In this document: positions 1 through 9,039 of the stretch, piece by piece
How positions within the stretch are numbered: position 1 is the stretch's first letter
Layout of the letters: the number at the start of each line of letters is the position of its first letter
Source of the DNA: Rhodoferax sp.
Lineage (GTDB): Bacteria; Pseudomonadota; Gammaproteobacteria; Burkholderiales; Burkholderiaceae_C
DNA length: 64,000 bases
Reading direction: 5' to 3'
Assembly (NCBI RefSeq): GCF_030697375.1
Contig: NZ_JAUYQD010000009.1
Span: forward strand, 1 to 64,000
Translations under genes and position numbers: made by a program
The notes under the pieces: model-generated
What the model saw: only the letters and a program-made list of their open reading frames with translations
What the model was told of the DNA's origin: nothing
Database searches by the model: none

Positions 1-163
1 CGACATCATCGTGCGCAATCAGAAAGTCAACGTCCGCATGCTCAAGACCGACCTCAAGATCGGCACCACCAAGGCCCTGGAGCTGATCGCCAAGCTTGAG
101 CAAGCCGGCAAGGTCAGCACGTGTGACGAGCGCGGCGGCAGGAAGGTGTTGGTGACAGCATGA
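1..163 (+). CDS. FtsK gamma-like winged-helix protein (3' fragment)
   Basis: Only the last 53 codons lie in the window. The frame starts at base 2 and ends at the TGA at 161-163. The peptide contains LKIGTTKALELIAKLEQAGK and ends in GGRKVLVTA. This matches the pattern of the FtsK gamma winged-helix DNA-binding domain (basic, IG-x-A-x-x-LI-x-x-LE-x-x-G). Phage genomes carry small stand-alone or fused versions of this domain. The stop overlaps the ATG of the next gene (ATGA), so the two are probably translationally coupled. The N-terminal part and true length are unknown. The family call is by eye. Confidence 0.6.
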   Translation, partial: DIIVRNQKVNVRMLKTDLKIGTTKALELIAKLEQAGKVSTCDERGGRKVLVTA

Positions 164-1020
164 GCAAACCAAGCCAACGAACCAACTGGACGCCGGCGCT
201 CGATGCCTGGCTGCGCGACATGTTCCCCAGCGCCACCGCGCAGAGCCTCTCCGACCAGATCGGCTGCTCGGTCGGGTCGCTGTACCAGCACGCCGCCAAA
301 CTGGGCCTGCAAAAGACGGCCGAGTGGCGTGCGCAAAACGCCCGCGAAACCACGCTAGCCCGCAGTCGGTGGGCGCCAGAGCTGCTGGAGATCCTGGACC
401 TCATGTACCCCGACCAGCGCACCCAGGATCTGGCCGACTTCATCGGCATCCCACTCTCCCGCGTGCATGCCATGGCCAACGCGCGTGGACTGCGCAAATC
501 GCCCGAGCTGGTGCAGCAAATGGCGCGCGATCGGCTCACGCCGGCACACCCCGCCGCTGATCACAAATTCAAAAAAGGCCATCAGTCCTGGAACGCCGGC
601 CGCAAGGGCATCAACTACCCCGGCATGGTACCGACCCAGTTCAAAGCCGGCCGCCGTCCTCACACCTGGCAGCCCATCGGCACCTACCGCGTTAGTGGCG
701 ACGGCCAGCTGGAGCGCAAGGTCAACGATCTGCCAGGCGCGAACCATGTGCGCTGGCATCCGGTGGCCCGCCTCGTGTGGCAAGCGGCGCACGGCCCTGT
801 GCCCAAAGGCCACATGGTGGTGTTCAAGCCCGGCGCCAAGACCAAGGTGTTGGAACAGATCACCCTGGACAAGCTGGAGTGCATCAGCCGCGCCGAAAAC
901 GCCAGGCGCAACCACCCCAACAGCAGCAACCCCGCGCTGGCCCGCCTGGTGCAGCTCAGGGGCGCCATTACCCGCCAAGTCAACCGAATCACCCGTGAAG
1001 CACAGGAGATATCCGCATGA
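160..1020 (+). CDS. phage HNH-endonuclease-like protein
   Basis: This 286-aa protein has an N-terminal region with two HTH-like repeats, each beginning RW/NWTP and spaced about 70 residues apart. Its C-terminal half resembles phage HNH nucleases, with RWHPVARLVWQAAHGPVPKG followed by ITLDKLECISRAENARRN. In canonical HNH proteins the segment after the turn carries a His (vhH-dgn) and an Asn before the LE motif. Here these read VVFKPG and LDKLE, so the second catalytic His looks replaced. The protein may be a diverged member or a DNA-binding relative that has lost nuclease activity. It overlaps the FtsK-gamma-like gene before it (ATGA) and the 107-aa gene after it by 4 bp, so it belongs to a compact phage early operon. 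Confidence 0.65.
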   Translation: MSKPSQRTNWTPALDAWLRDMFPSATAQSLSDQIGCSVGSLYQHAAKLGLQKTAEWRAQNARETTLARSRWAPELLEILDLMYPDQRTQDLADFIGIPLSRVHAMANARGLRKSPELVQQMARDRLTPAHPAADHKFKKGHQSWNAGRKGINYPGMVPTQFKAGRRPHTWQPIGTYRVSGDGQLERKVNDLPGANHVRWHPVARLVWQAAHGPVPKGHMVVFKPGAKTKVLEQITLDKLECISRAENARRNHPNSSNPALARLVQLRGAITRQVNRITREAQEISA

Positions 1021-1340
1021 GCACCGATACCAAACCCAACACCCCCACCATGGCGCCCCACATCGACCAGTTGCGCCAACACCTGATGGATACCCTGGCG
1101 GATCTGCGCAACCGCGACAAGCCCATGGAGCCCGATCGCGCCCGCGCCGTGGCGCAGGTGGCCGGCGTGCTGATCGACACCGCCAAGGTCGAAATTGAGT
1201 ACCTCAAGGCCACCGGCCAGGACCGCTCCAACTTCCTGGAAATCCCCCCGGATGCGGACGTGGCCGGCCTGGGCAACACGCCGCAAACGACTCCGCGCAA
1301 TGGCATCGCCAGCATCACCCGCCATCACCTGCGAGGCTGA
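1017..1340 (+). CDS. phage hypothetical protein, 107 aa
   Basis: This small soluble protein has a helical middle section (RARAVAQVAGVLIDTAKVEI) of a type I associate with betaproteobacterial prophage early regions. No catalytic motif is visible. It starts within the stop of the HNH-like gene (ATGA overlap) and ends 2 bp before the next ORF, so it is co-transcribed with its neighbours. The function is unknown. Confidence 0.6.
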   Translation: MSTDTKPNTPTMAPHIDQLRQHLMDTLADLRNRDKPMEPDRARAVAQVAGVLIDTAKVEIEYLKATGQDRSNFLEIPPDADVAGLGNTPQTTPRNGIASITRHHLRG

Positions 1341-1342
1341 AA

Positions 1343-1852
1343 ATGATCACCTCCCGCAACGACCTCAAAACACCCCGCCGCCCACGTTGGGCGCCCGTGG
1401 TGAACACCTTGGAAATCGCCATCAATGGCGCGGCAAAGATCGACCGAAAGGATGTCGACGAGCTGCTGTCCGCTGTGCAGGAAGCCTTCAAGTCATTGCG
1501 CGAAGGCGTGGCCACACAGCGCCAATGGTCCATTCTTGCCGGCTGCATGGATGTGGCCAAGGCCATCGAACGCCAGGGCGTGGTGCGCGGCCTGCACGAG
1601 CACTTGGACAGCGCGGATACCGCCCTTCAGGCCATCTACAAACGCGCCCGTAAGGTGGACGGCTGGAAGCCCACCGCCCTGCACTTTTATGAGCTGGACG
1701 CCGTGCGCGATTTCGTCAACCTATACGCCTTCCAGATACGCAAACTTAGCCGCGCTGAGTTTGACCAGGTAGTCAAAACCGCCACCAGCCAGATCCGCAG
1801 CAACGGCGGGCAGGTGGCGGTGATTCGGATGGTTTCGGGAGTGGCAGCATGA
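1343..1852 (+). CDS. phage hypothetical protein, 169 aa
   Basis: This is a predicted all-helical soluble protein with no recognised domain. It begins with a basic segment (MITSRNDLKTPRRPRWAPV). It then carries regular amphipathic helices around residues 20-150, including HFYELDAVRDFVNLYAFQIR. The ATG follows the previous stop by 2 bp, and its own TGA overlaps the next ATG (ATGA). Its place in a run of overlapping small genes next to an integrase supports a phage origin. No function is assigned. Confidence 0.6.
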   Translation: MITSRNDLKTPRRPRWAPVVNTLEIAINGAAKIDRKDVDELLSAVQEAFKSLREGVATQRQWSILAGCMDVAKAIERQGVVRGLHEHLDSADTALQAIYKRARKVDGWKPTALHFYELDAVRDFVNLYAFQIRKLSRAEFDQVVKTATSQIRSNGGQVAVIRMVSGVAA

Positions 1853-2442
1853 AAGAACGGCCAATACTTTTCAGCGGCCCGATGGTCCGGGCTCTGCTTG
1901 GTGGCTCCAAGACGCAGACGCGCCGGGTGTTTAAGTACAAAAACGGCGGCGTGCAGCCCCGCACCAACGACTTACCTGGCATGCGCCAAATCATGCACAA
2001 CTGCCCATACGGCCAACCCGGTAACCGGCTTTGGGTGCGGGAAACTTGGGGGTACTTCGGTGGTGACGAATACATCTACCAAAAAGACATTGGTTCAGTC
2101 GGCTATCGTGCTAGCCAAATTGACGGACTCGACCACATCCCAGGTGGCCGCTGGCGCCCCAGCATCCACATGCCCCGCTGGGCCAGCCGCCTCACTCTGG
2201 AAATCACCGGCGTGCGTGTGGAGCGGCTGAATGACATCAGCAGGGCAGATGCCGAGGCCGAGGGATGCACCAAAAACCACAACGGCTACTACTGGGGTGG
2301 TCCGCATGAAACTAGCGGTCTAAAGCAGTTGGCCAGCGCAAAAGGTGCTTATCGAGACCTCTGGGAATCCCTCAACGGAACCGATTCATGGGCCGCAAAC
2401 CCATGCGTATGGGTGATCGAGTTCAAAAGGATTGCACCATGA
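1849..2442 (+). CDS. phage protein resembling ASCH/PUA-like family
   Basis: This 197-aa protein opens with PILFSGPMVRALLGGSKTQT. That signature is shared by many phage proteins with an ASCH/PUA-like beta-barrel (KPILFS-x-PMVRAIL-x-GRKTQTRR). A second conserved-looking patch is GNRLWVRETWGYF, followed by a C-terminal WESLNG segment and CVWVIEFKRI. Such proteins are thought to bind RNA or modified nucleotides, but the role in phages is not established. It overlaps its upstream neighbour by 4 bp and the following excisionase-like gene by 4 bp. Confidence 0.6.
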   Translation: MKERPILFSGPMVRALLGGSKTQTRRVFKYKNGGVQPRTNDLPGMRQIMHNCPYGQPGNRLWVRETWGYFGGDEYIYQKDIGSVGYRASQIDGLDHIPGGRWRPSIHMPRWASRLTLEITGVRVERLNDISRADAEAEGCTKNHNGYYWGGPHETSGLKQLASAKGAYRDLWESLNGTDSWAANPCVWVIEFKRIAP

Positions 2443-2720
2443 GCGACACAATTGGATCAGAGGATTGCGCTGCCATGCTGCGCTGCACAGTCGACCAGGT
2501 CGAAGAGCTGGCGCGGGCGGGCGACATACCCGGCTTAAAAATTGGCCGGTCTTGGCTCTTTGTACGCCCCGACCTCCTGGTGTATTTGGCAGAGAAGGCC
2601 CGAGAAGAAGCGCAAGAGCGCCGGTCCAAGCGCCAACCTAACGTCACACCTATAGTGCCGACGAAGCGCCGCCAGCCTCCGGTGTTGCCCACATTCGGGC
2701 TGCAAGGTCGGAACCCCTGA
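2439..2720 (+). CDS. excisionase-like helix-turn-helix protein
   Basis: The track ORF starts at 2388, but the likely start is the ATG at 2439, which overlaps the previous TGA (ATGA) and gives MSDTIGSEDCAAML. The 93-aa product has a MerR/excisionase-type HTH (HTH_17): CAAMLRCTVDQVEELARAGD, then IPGLKIGRSWLFVRPDLLVYL. A basic, proline-rich tail follows. Proteins of this type act as recombination directionality factors or small phage regulators, and the integrase next door fits that role. Unusually, its last 71 bp overlap the 3' end of the convergent integrase gene. Confidence 0.65.
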   Translation: MSDTIGSEDCAAMLRCTVDQVEELARAGDIPGLKIGRSWLFVRPDLLVYLAEKAREEAQERRSKRQPNVTPIVPTKRRQPPVLPTFGLQGRNP

Positions 2721-3855
2721 AACTGGCATATCGCTGCGCCATGACGGACCCAGCGGACCAGCCCATGATCCGATTGATCTCTTCAGAACGGAACATCCAG
2801 TTCCCACTGGAGTCCCGCATTTCCAGCCAGCGGCATGTGGCTTCGTGGCGCAGGTCATGCTCATGCAAGCCAGGGCAATCCGCATAGTCAAAGGCTGTCG
2901 TAAATCTCGCTGACAACCGCGAGGACACCTTCTGCAGGGGAAGGTTTGGCTCCTCCTCCATGAACGGAAACAGGTTCGCACCGGGCAGCATCGAACGGTT
3001 TGACAGGTAGTGCACCAGCGCGGCGTGTACCTCTGGGCGCATAGGCACATCGCGGAACGCAATTTTCCCGCGCCACTGCTTGGAGCTTTGCACGCGGATC
3101 ACCTTGTGGTCCATTTCGATGCTGCCACGCTTGAGGGTGTACGCCTCCTTCAATCGAAGGCCAGAGTACACAATCACAATGAACATCGTCAGCATGGCGT
3201 TGCCGCCGAGCAGCAGCAAGCTACGCTCGCGGTCTGGCCGCTGGAATCCTGACAATGCCGCGACGATGCGCTCTTGCTCGCCCTTGTGCAGCCGCCTGTC
3301 CCGCGATACATCAACCTTTGCCTTGCCTCCATTTGCCACCACCAGCTTTTTGTCCAGGTCGGTATAGGCGCTGTAACCCTTTGGCAGCAGCTTGACCGGG
3401 TTTGACATGACCACATCCGGGTTGTGCCGCAGGTACTCATCAATGGCACGGCCCAGGCCTTGAATGCGGTGGCGTATGGAGCCTGGGGCGAGATTGGTTT
3501 TTACTTTGAGCGACTGGAGGTATCCGGCCAACCAGGCGTAATTTGCATCCACCAACTTGACAGCCCCGACCTCCATCAACAGCGAGCCAAGTGCGGATTG
3601 CGCGGTAGGTGCGGCCAGACCGCTGTTGATCCAGGCACGGATGATGTGGGCCAGCGTTGTGGTGGTGCTCACCGTGGACTTGAGCAGCTCAGCGGGTGGA
3701 GCCATGCCCGCCAGCTTCATGAGCCGCCACTGGTCCGCATAGGACGCTGCCTGCGCTTCGGTGTCAAAGGAGAACGCCTTGCGCCCACCAGGTAGGGATG
3801 GGTGGCTGAGACTTATTTCCCACTTGCCTGACGGTTTCAAACGCGGTTTAGCCAT
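2650..3855 (-). CDS. int: tyrosine recombinase / phage integrase
   Basis: The gene encodes 401 aa. An N-terminal Arm-like segment (about 1-60) precedes a core-binding region (65-160) and the catalytic domain (about 185-385). The catalytic residues are visible: R234 in YSGLRLKEA, a Lys near 259-264, H333 and R336 in HDLRHEA, W366 in place of the second His, and the nucleophile Y376 in QRYASF. The enzyme therefore looks intact. It would catalyse site-specific integration and excision of the element that occupies the left end of the window. It reads leftward and converges on the excisionase-like gene with overlapping 3' ends. The attachment site could not be fixed from one end. Confidence 0.9.
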   Translation of the reverse strand: MAKPRLKPSGKWEISLSHPSLPGGRKAFSFDTEAQAASYADQWRLMKLAGMAPPAELLKSTVSTTTTLAHIIRAWINSGLAAPTAQSALGSLLMEVGAVKLVDANYAWLAGYLQSLKVKTNLAPGSIRHRIQGLGRAIDEYLRHNPDVVMSNPVKLLPKGYSAYTDLDKKLVVANGGKAKVDVSRDRRLHKGEQERIVAALSGFQRPDRERSLLLLGGNAMLTMFIVIVYSGLRLKEAYTLKRGSIEMDHKVIRVQSSKQWRGKIAFRDVPMRPEVHAALVHYLSNRSMLPGANLFPFMEEEPNLPLQKVSSRLSARFTTAFDYADCPGLHEHDLRHEATCRWLEMRDSSGNWMFRSEEINRIMGWSAGSVMAQRYASFRGSDLAARMWATPEAGGASSAL

Positions 3856-4193
3856 GTAGCCTCCTACTCATACGGATGGCTATTCTACAAACCCATACCG
3901 ACTCAGACGCAGTTTGATTGCGTCTTGAGCCCGTTTGAGGGGTATTTCAGGCGGTTATTACGGTTACAGCACCTAACTAAGCTATTGATTTATAAAGGAT
4001 TATTACCCTTCCCGAGTCTGGTATAGACGGCTACAAGATCGAGTTGATCCAGCGTGCAGAGCACGCGTCAGGCACAGGCCTGCGCTAAATGCAGGGAGGC
4101 GCAGCTTATTGCTGCACCTTGGCACACCAAGACTCCAGTTCAGCGAAATGTGGCCGATATAGAGGAGAACTTGTAGCCAAAAAAGGCGGTCCC
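3856..4193. other. 338-bp intergenic region, probable element/chromosome junction zone
   Basis: No convincing ORF or tRNA is visible. The stretch is AT-richer than its surroundings, mainly at 3960-4010. It contains a 7-bp perfect inverted repeat, AGACGCA-gtttgat-TGCGTCT, at about 3904-3924, just upstream of the integrase start. It also holds a compact 6-bp stem, GCGTGC-aga-GCACGC, at 4052-4066. Either could be a recombinase or regulator site. One arm of the attachment site (attL or attR) probably lies here, because the integrase is the last recognisable phage gene. This cannot be shown without the other end of the element. Confidence 0.4.
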
Positions 4194-4661
4194 ATGCCCT
4201 CTACCTCTACCTTACTTAGACCCCCCACCATCGAACTTGAAGTTTTGATGTGGAGCCGGCAGTTACAGAAAACCCGGTTTGACGATTACGTCGCGCTGCG
4301 CTTTCTGTCGAACGCCATTTTTTCCTTGCGCGCTGCGCAATCGTCTGAACTGGGCCCCACAAGCCGATGCCAGATGGCACTGGAAGGCATCTACGCGCTG
4401 TGCCTGGGGTCCATTTATCTGCACGGTCTTCTCCCCTTGGGCCAAGAAGGGCACAGAGAGCTGGTCATCCAGGTTGCCACCGAACTGATGGGGCTCCCCA
4501 TGGCAGAGCGGCACCAAATTTTGGCCGCAAAAAAACAGCTAGAGGCCCTGACCTGCGACACGGTCGAATCCTTGGATGAACAGGACGTGCGCTATATGGG
4601 TGCGATCAGTCACAAGGCCTTGTCGCAAGCCCAACACGTGTACCCCGACTGGTTCGAGTGA
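4194..4661 (+). CDS. hypothetical alpha-helical protein, 155 aa
   Basis: The track ORF begins at 4089. I prefer the internal ATG at 4194 (MPSTSTLLRPPTIELEV) because the upstream codons look non-coding (QGGAAYCCTLAHQ...). The protein is predicted to be all-alpha, with FDDYVALRFLSNAIFSLRAA near the N-terminus and a C-terminal helix ending in HVYPDWFE. The shape vaguely recalls HEPN-type helical bundles, but the R-x4-6-H motif is not evident and no partner gene is present. It lies between the integrase and the convergent eda gene (5-bp gap). It could be the last gene of the element or the first host gene. Function unknown. Confidence 0.5.
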   Translation: MPSTSTLLRPPTIELEVLMWSRQLQKTRFDDYVALRFLSNAIFSLRAAQSSELGPTSRCQMALEGIYALCLGSIYLHGLLPLGQEGHRELVIQVATELMGLPMAERHQILAAKKQLEALTCDTVESLDEQDVRYMGAISHKALSQAQHVYPDWFE

Positions 4662-4666
4662 CGGGG

Positions 4667-5311
4667 TTATGACCGGGTCAGGCTTTGCGTATCGCTGGCC
4701 AGTTGGGTGACCCGTGCCCAATCGCCTTGGGCAAAAGCATCCGCGGGCACCACCCAGGAGCCCCCTACACACACCACATTGGGCAAGGCCAGGAAGTCGG
4801 GGGCGTTTTGCAAGGTCACCCCACCGGTGGGGCAAAACTTCACGTCAAAAAACGGACCACTCCAGGCCTTGAGCATGGCCGGGCCACCCGCTTGCATGGC
4901 CGGAAAGAACTTGAGTTCGGTAAAACCCTCTTCTTGGGCCATCATGATTTCACTGCCGGTGGCGACACCGGGCAACAAGGCCAGACCCACATCGCGGCAC
5001 GCCTGCCCTACGGCACTGGTGTAGCCGGGGCTGACTGCAAAACATGCACCCGCATTGGCGGCCGCTTGTGCATCGGATTTGGAACGCACGGTGCCCGCAC
5101 CCACCACGGCTTCGGGCACCGCTTTGGCAATGGCTTCGATGCAGGCCAGGGCTTGCGGCGTGCGCAAGGTCACTTCCAACATGCGAATACCGCCTGCAAC
5201 CAAGGCGCGCGCCATGGGCACGGCATGGGCCACATCATTCAACACGATCACGGGAATCACGGGGGCGTCTTGCATCACTTGCAAAGCGGTGAAGCGGGGC
5301 AGGGAACTCAT
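4667..5311 (-). CDS. eda: 2-dehydro-3-deoxy-6-phosphogluconate (KDPG) aldolase
   Basis: This cytoplasmic class I aldolase of the Entner-Doudoroff pathway splits KDPG into pyruvate and glyceraldehyde 3-phosphate. The 214-aa sequence shows the family motifs: [15 protein letters not shown] (Glu/Arg pair), [16 protein letters not shown], and the Schiff-base lysine in FTELKFFPA. The C-terminal CPTGGV phosphate loop is also present. The track ORF extends to 5611, but the ATG at 5311 has a ggag ribosome site and gives the usual length. It follows edd by 52 bp on the same strand, so the pair forms an edd-eda operon. Confidence 0.93.
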   Translation of the reverse strand: MSSLPRFTALQVMQDAPVIPVIVLNDVAHAVPMARALVAGGIRMLEVTLRTPQALACIEAIAKAVPEAVVGAGTVRSKSDAQAAANAGACFAVSPGYTSAVGQACRDVGLALLPGVATGSEIMMAQEEGFTELKFFPAMQAGGPAMLKAWSGPFFDVKFCPTGGVTLQNAPDFLALPNVVCVGGSWVVPADAFAQGDWARVTQLASDTQSLTRS

Positions 5312-5363
5312 GGCATTCTCCAAATATAAACAAGGGTAAGGGGCAATGGGGCTGTGCGCGGGC

Positions 5364-7244
5364 TCACAGCCAGCTGCACGCACCCTCTTCCGCCGCCAGC
5401 GCATTGCGGCGCATATTGGCAAACAACTCACGGCCCATGCCCACGCCGTTGGCGGCGCGCAGGGCTTCGGGCATGGTTTCAAGGGCGCGTGCATCCCACT
5501 CGGCGGCATCCACCAGCACCTGCAGCGTGCCCGCGGTGGCGTCCAGGCGGATGACATCGCCGTCCCGCACCTTGGCCAGCGGACCACCGGCGGCGGCTTC
5601 GGGGGAAACATGGATGGCCGCCGGCACTTTGCCTGAAGCGCCGCTCATGCGGCCATCGGTGACCAGCGCCACCTTGTAACCCTTGCCCTGCAGCACCGCC
5701 AGCGGGGGGGTGAGCTTGTGCAGCTCGGGCATGCCATTGGCCTGGGGGCCCTGCCAGCGCACCACGCAAATCAGATCCTGGTTGAGAGCGTTGGCATTGA
5801 AAGCCGCATGCAGCGCCTCTTGCGAATCAAACACCCGGCAGGGCGCTTCGATCACATGCCGGTCTTCGGGCACGGCGGACACCTTGATCACGCTGCGGCC
5901 CAAGTTGCCCTGCAAGAGCTTCAAGCCACCGCTGGCGCTGAACGGGCTGCTGGCCGGACGCACCACGGAGTCGTCTTGGCTGGCGCCCGGGTCCGTCCAC
6001 TGCAACGCACCGTCCGCTTGGGCCGAAGGAATGCCGGTGAATTCGCGCAATCCCCCAGCGCGCACCGTCAGCACATCGGCATGCATGAAACCGGCGTCCA
6101 GCAACTCGCGAATCACATAACCCGGACCGCCTGCGGCCTGGAACTGGTTCACGTCCGCACTGCCATTGGGGTAGACGCGGGTGAGCAGGGGCACCACGTC
6201 CGACAGGTCTGAAAAATCGTTCCAATCGATGACGATGCCGGCTGCCCGGGCCACCGCCACCCAGTGGATCAGGTGGTTGGTGGAGCCGCCCGTGGCCAGC
6301 AGCGCCACCATGGCGTTGACGATGCAGCGCTCGTCCACCACATGCCCAATCGGTGCAAAACGCTTGGCTTTGGTGATGCCCAGCACCGTGCGTGCGGCCT
6401 CACGGGTGAGCTCTTCACGCACGCTGGCACCGGGGTTGATGAAGGCCGTGCCCGGCACATGCAGTCCCATGGCCTCCAGCAGCATCTGGTTGCTGTTGGC
6501 GGTGCCGTAAAAAGTGCAGGTGCCCGAGCCATGGTAGGCGGCGGATTCGGCCTCCAGCAACTCGGCGCGCCCCACCAAACCCTGTGCCGCCTTTTCGCGG
6601 ACCTTGGATTTTTCGTTGTTGGACAGGCCCGAGGTCATGGGGCCCGCCGGCACAAACACCGTGGGCAAATGGCCGAAATGCAGCGCCCCAATGAGCAGAC
6701 CCGGCACGATCTTGTCGCACACCCCCAGCATCAGGGCCGCATCAAACACGTCGTGGCTGAGCGAAATGGCCGTGGCCATGGCAATGGTGTCGCGCGAGAA
6801 CAGGCTCAGCTCCATGCCGGGTGTTCCCTGGGTTACGCCGTCGCACATGGCGGGCACGCCACCGGCCACCTGGGCCGTGGCGCCCCAGCGGCGCGCCTCC
6901 AGTTTGATGAGGTCGGGGTAGTGCTGCAGCGGCGCGTGGGCCGAAAGCATGTCGTTGTAGGCGGTAACGATGCCGATGTTGGGGCCTTTCTCGGCCACCA
7001 CCTTGAATTTGTCGATGCCTGTCACACGGGCCTTGTCGTCACCGGGCATGGCGGCAAAGGCGTGTGCCACATTGGCGCAGCCCATGCGTTCCGCGCCCGG
7101 CTTACGCTGGGCCGCCGCATCCACCTGCGCCAGATAGGCGCTGCGGGTGGGCGCGCTGCGCTGGGCAATACGGCGTGTAACGGCCTCCACCATGGGGTGA
7201 AGCGCAGGAGTGGCAGGGTGGGAAAGAGCGGTGGTGTCTTGCAT
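5364..7244 (-). CDS. edd: 6-phosphogluconate dehydratase
   Basis: Edd dehydrates 6-phosphogluconate to KDPG and is an Fe-S enzyme of the IlvD/Edd family. From the ATG at 7244 the protein has 626 aa, close to the family length. Visible family motifs include [19 protein letters not shown] (Cys near 134), GVCDKIVPG (Cys near 176), [14 protein letters not shown], and [14 protein letters not shown] near the C-terminus. The track ORF runs to 7865, but that extension overlaps pdxH on the opposite strand and reads as shadow sequence. A further in-frame ATG at 7274 is possible. Transcription would start in the 111-bp divergent gap shared with pdxH. Confidence 0.92.
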   Translation of the reverse strand: MQDTTALSHPATPALHPMVEAVTRRIAQRSAPTRSAYLAQVDAAAQRKPGAERMGCANVAHAFAAMPGDDKARVTGIDKFKVVAEKGPNIGIVTAYNDMLSAHAPLQHYPDLIKLEARRWGATAQVAGGVPAMCDGVTQGTPGMELSLFSRDTIAMATAISLSHDVFDAALMLGVCDKIVPGLLIGALHFGHLPTVFVPAGPMTSGLSNNEKSKVREKAAQGLVGRAELLEAESAAYHGSGTCTFYGTANSNQMLLEAMGLHVPGTAFINPGASVREELTREAARTVLGITKAKRFAPIGHVVDERCIVNAMVALLATGGSTNHLIHWVAVARAAGIVIDWNDFSDLSDVVPLLTRVYPNGSADVNQFQAAGGPGYVIRELLDAGFMHADVLTVRAGGLREFTGIPSAQADGALQWTDPGASQDDSVVRPASSPFSASGGLKLLQGNLGRSVIKVSAVPEDRHVIEAPCRVFDSQEALHAAFNANALNQDLICVVRWQGPQANGMPELHKLTPPLAVLQGKGYKVALVTDGRMSGASGKVPAAIHVSPEAAAGGPLAKVRDGDVIRLDATAGTLQVLVDAAEWDARALETMPEALRAANGVGMGRELFANMRRNALAAEEGACSWL

Positions 7245-7355
7245 GGTGCTTTGTAACAAAATTACATAACGCATGGTAACTTGGAAACCTGATCTTGGGA
7301 ATGCCGTGAGGTTACCAACTGGGTACGAACCAGCCGCCCTGCCTATACTTGTGCT

Positions 7356-7994
7356 ATGACCTCTATTGCATCCCTCCGAAAAAGCTACGAACGCGCCGAA
7401 CTGAGCGAGGACGCCTCCCACGGCGACCCTCTGGTCCAATTCGAGCAATGGCTCAAGGAAGCCATTGCCTCGGAAATACCGGAACCCAACGCCATGACCT
7501 TGGCCACAGTGTCCAGCAACCTGCGCCCCAGCACCCGCATTGTGCTGATCAAAGGTTATGACGAACGCGGCATCACCTGGTTTACCAACTACAGCAGTCG
7601 CAAAGGGGGGGAACTGGCCGGTAACCCGTTTGCCGCCCTGCAGTTTCACTGGGTGGAGTTGGAGCGGGTGGTACGCATCGAAGGGGTGGTCGAAAAAGTA
7701 AGTGATGCCGAAAGTGACGACTACTTCCACAGCCGCCCGCTGGACTCCCGCATCGGCGCCTGGGCCTCGCCGCAAAGCCAGGTGATTTCGGGGCGTGGGG
7801 TGCTGGTGGCCAATGCGGCCAAATTTGGGACCAAGTTTTTGTTGCAGCCGCCGCGCCCTACTCACTGGGGTGGCTACCGGCTCAAGCCCGACACCTGGGA
7901 GTTCTGGCAGGGTCGCAAGAGCCGCTTACATGACCGCCTGCGTTACACGCAGGCGCCAGACCGGGCCTGGGTCCGTGAGCGCCTGGCTCCCTGA
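7356..7994 (+). CDS. pdxH: pyridoxamine/pyridoxine 5'-phosphate oxidase
   Basis: This FMN enzyme oxidises pyridoxamine- or pyridoxine-phosphate to pyridoxal 5'-phosphate. The 212-aa length is typical. Conserved blocks include [20 protein letters not shown], the FMN-binding [34 protein letters not shown], and the C-terminal substrate-binding RLHDRLRY with the terminal WVRERLAP. It is divergent from edd and ends exactly where the convergent LysR gene ends (stops at 7994/7995), leaving no room for a separate terminator. Confidence 0.95.
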   Translation: MTSIASLRKSYERAELSEDASHGDPLVQFEQWLKEAIASEIPEPNAMTLATVSSNLRPSTRIVLIKGYDERGITWFTNYSSRKGGELAGNPFAALQFHWVELERVVRIEGVVEKVSDAESDDYFHSRPLDSRIGAWASPQSQVISGRGVLVANAAKFGTKFLLQPPRPTHWGGYRLKPDTWEFWQGRKSRLHDRLRYTQAPDRAWVRERLAP

Positions 7995-8909
7995 TTACCC
8001 GAGCCGGTGCGCGCCGGTGCTTGGCGTCGGCTGCCGGACCTCTGCTTTGATCCACGCCAGGAATACCTGGGCGTTGTCTGACAGTTCACGGTGGCGTGGG
8101 GTCACCAGATAGTAGGAATACGCGGCCGCCAGTACCGGGCCTGGCAGGCGCATGAGGCGGCCTGCGGCCAAATCATCTTGGACCAGCACGGAGCGCACCA
8201 AGGCCACCCCCTGCCCTTCGACGGCGGCCTGGACCAGCAAACCCGCATCATTGAAGACGATGGCGGAGTTGAGCGCCACAGGGCCCACACCTGCCGCGTT
8301 GCACCAGTCCTGCCAAGTGACGGCCGCGTTGTCGCGCAACAGTGTTTTAGCCAGAATATCCGCGGCACGGGTGGGCACAAGCGGCCCCAGATAGTGGGGG
8401 CTGGCGACCACCAGCATGTCTTCGTCCATCAGTTTTTCGGCTTGCACACCCGGCCAGTCGCCCGCTCCATAGCGCAGTGCCACATCGACCCCTTCCCTTT
8501 GCAGGTCCACCACCGTCAGGCTGGCATCCAGCGTCAATTCGATATGGGGATGCAGGGCCATGAACCGGGGTAAACGCGCCAGCAACCACTTGGCCGCAAA
8601 CGAGGGCAACACCGATACGCGCAGGGTGCGCCGTGCGGGCTTGGGCTGCACCTCTTCCATGGCACGGACCAGTTGCTTAAAAACATCCGTCAGCTTTGGC
8701 GCCAGTTGCTGCCCGGCATGTGTCAAACCCACGCCACGCCCGACACGCTGCAACAGCTCAACCCCCAGACTCTCCTGAAGAAATTTGATTTGGTGGCTGA
8801 TCGCACCATGCGTCACGTGCAGCTCCTCGGCGGCCCGGCGCAGGCTCAGGTGCCGCGCGGCCGACTCAAACGCGCGCAGGGCCGGCAATGGTGGAATTTT
8901 GTTTGTCAT
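7995..8909 (-). CDS. LysR-family transcriptional regulator (GcvA-like)
   Basis: The protein has 304 aa with an N-terminal winged HTH (PALRAFESAARHLSLRRAAE, then HGAISHQIKFLQESLG) and a periplasmic-binding-like effector domain (about 95-295). The PxLPALRAFE opening and the HGAISHQI recognition helix are typical of the GcvA/AmpR branch. It is transcribed divergently from the EamA-type exporter with 130 bp between them, so it probably controls that gene and itself. The effector is unknown. Confidence 0.88.
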   Translation of the reverse strand: MTNKIPPLPALRAFESAARHLSLRRAAEELHVTHGAISHQIKFLQESLGVELLQRVGRGVGLTHAGQQLAPKLTDVFKQLVRAMEEVQPKPARRTLRVSVLPSFAAKWLLARLPRFMALHPHIELTLDASLTVVDLQREGVDVALRYGAGDWPGVQAEKLMDEDMLVVASPHYLGPLVPTRAADILAKTLLRDNAAVTWQDWCNAAGVGPVALNSAIVFNDAGLLVQAAVEGQGVALVRSVLVQDDLAAGRLMRLPGPVLAAAYSYYLVTPRHRELSDNAQVFLAWIKAEVRQPTPSTGAHRLG

Positions 8910-9039
8910 ACCAGGTGAATTTTATTCACTTGTCTCTCGAATAGAAAACGATAGTCAATTCCAGTTCAACCTCGCAAAATTCAAAACAACACCCGCCCAT
9001 CATGCGAACAATTTTCATATTTCATTGCATTACCAAACC

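Noticed and set aside
5312-5611. 100-codon N-terminal extension of the eda ORF
   Set aside because: It reads out of frame through the edd 3' end and is Pro/Arg/Cys-rich. The ATG at 5311 has a ribosome site and gives the normal aldolase length.
6264-7256. 330-aa ORF on the plus strand opposite edd
   Set aside because: It is a low-complexity His/Gly/Ala-rich translation lying wholly antisense to the well-conserved edd gene.
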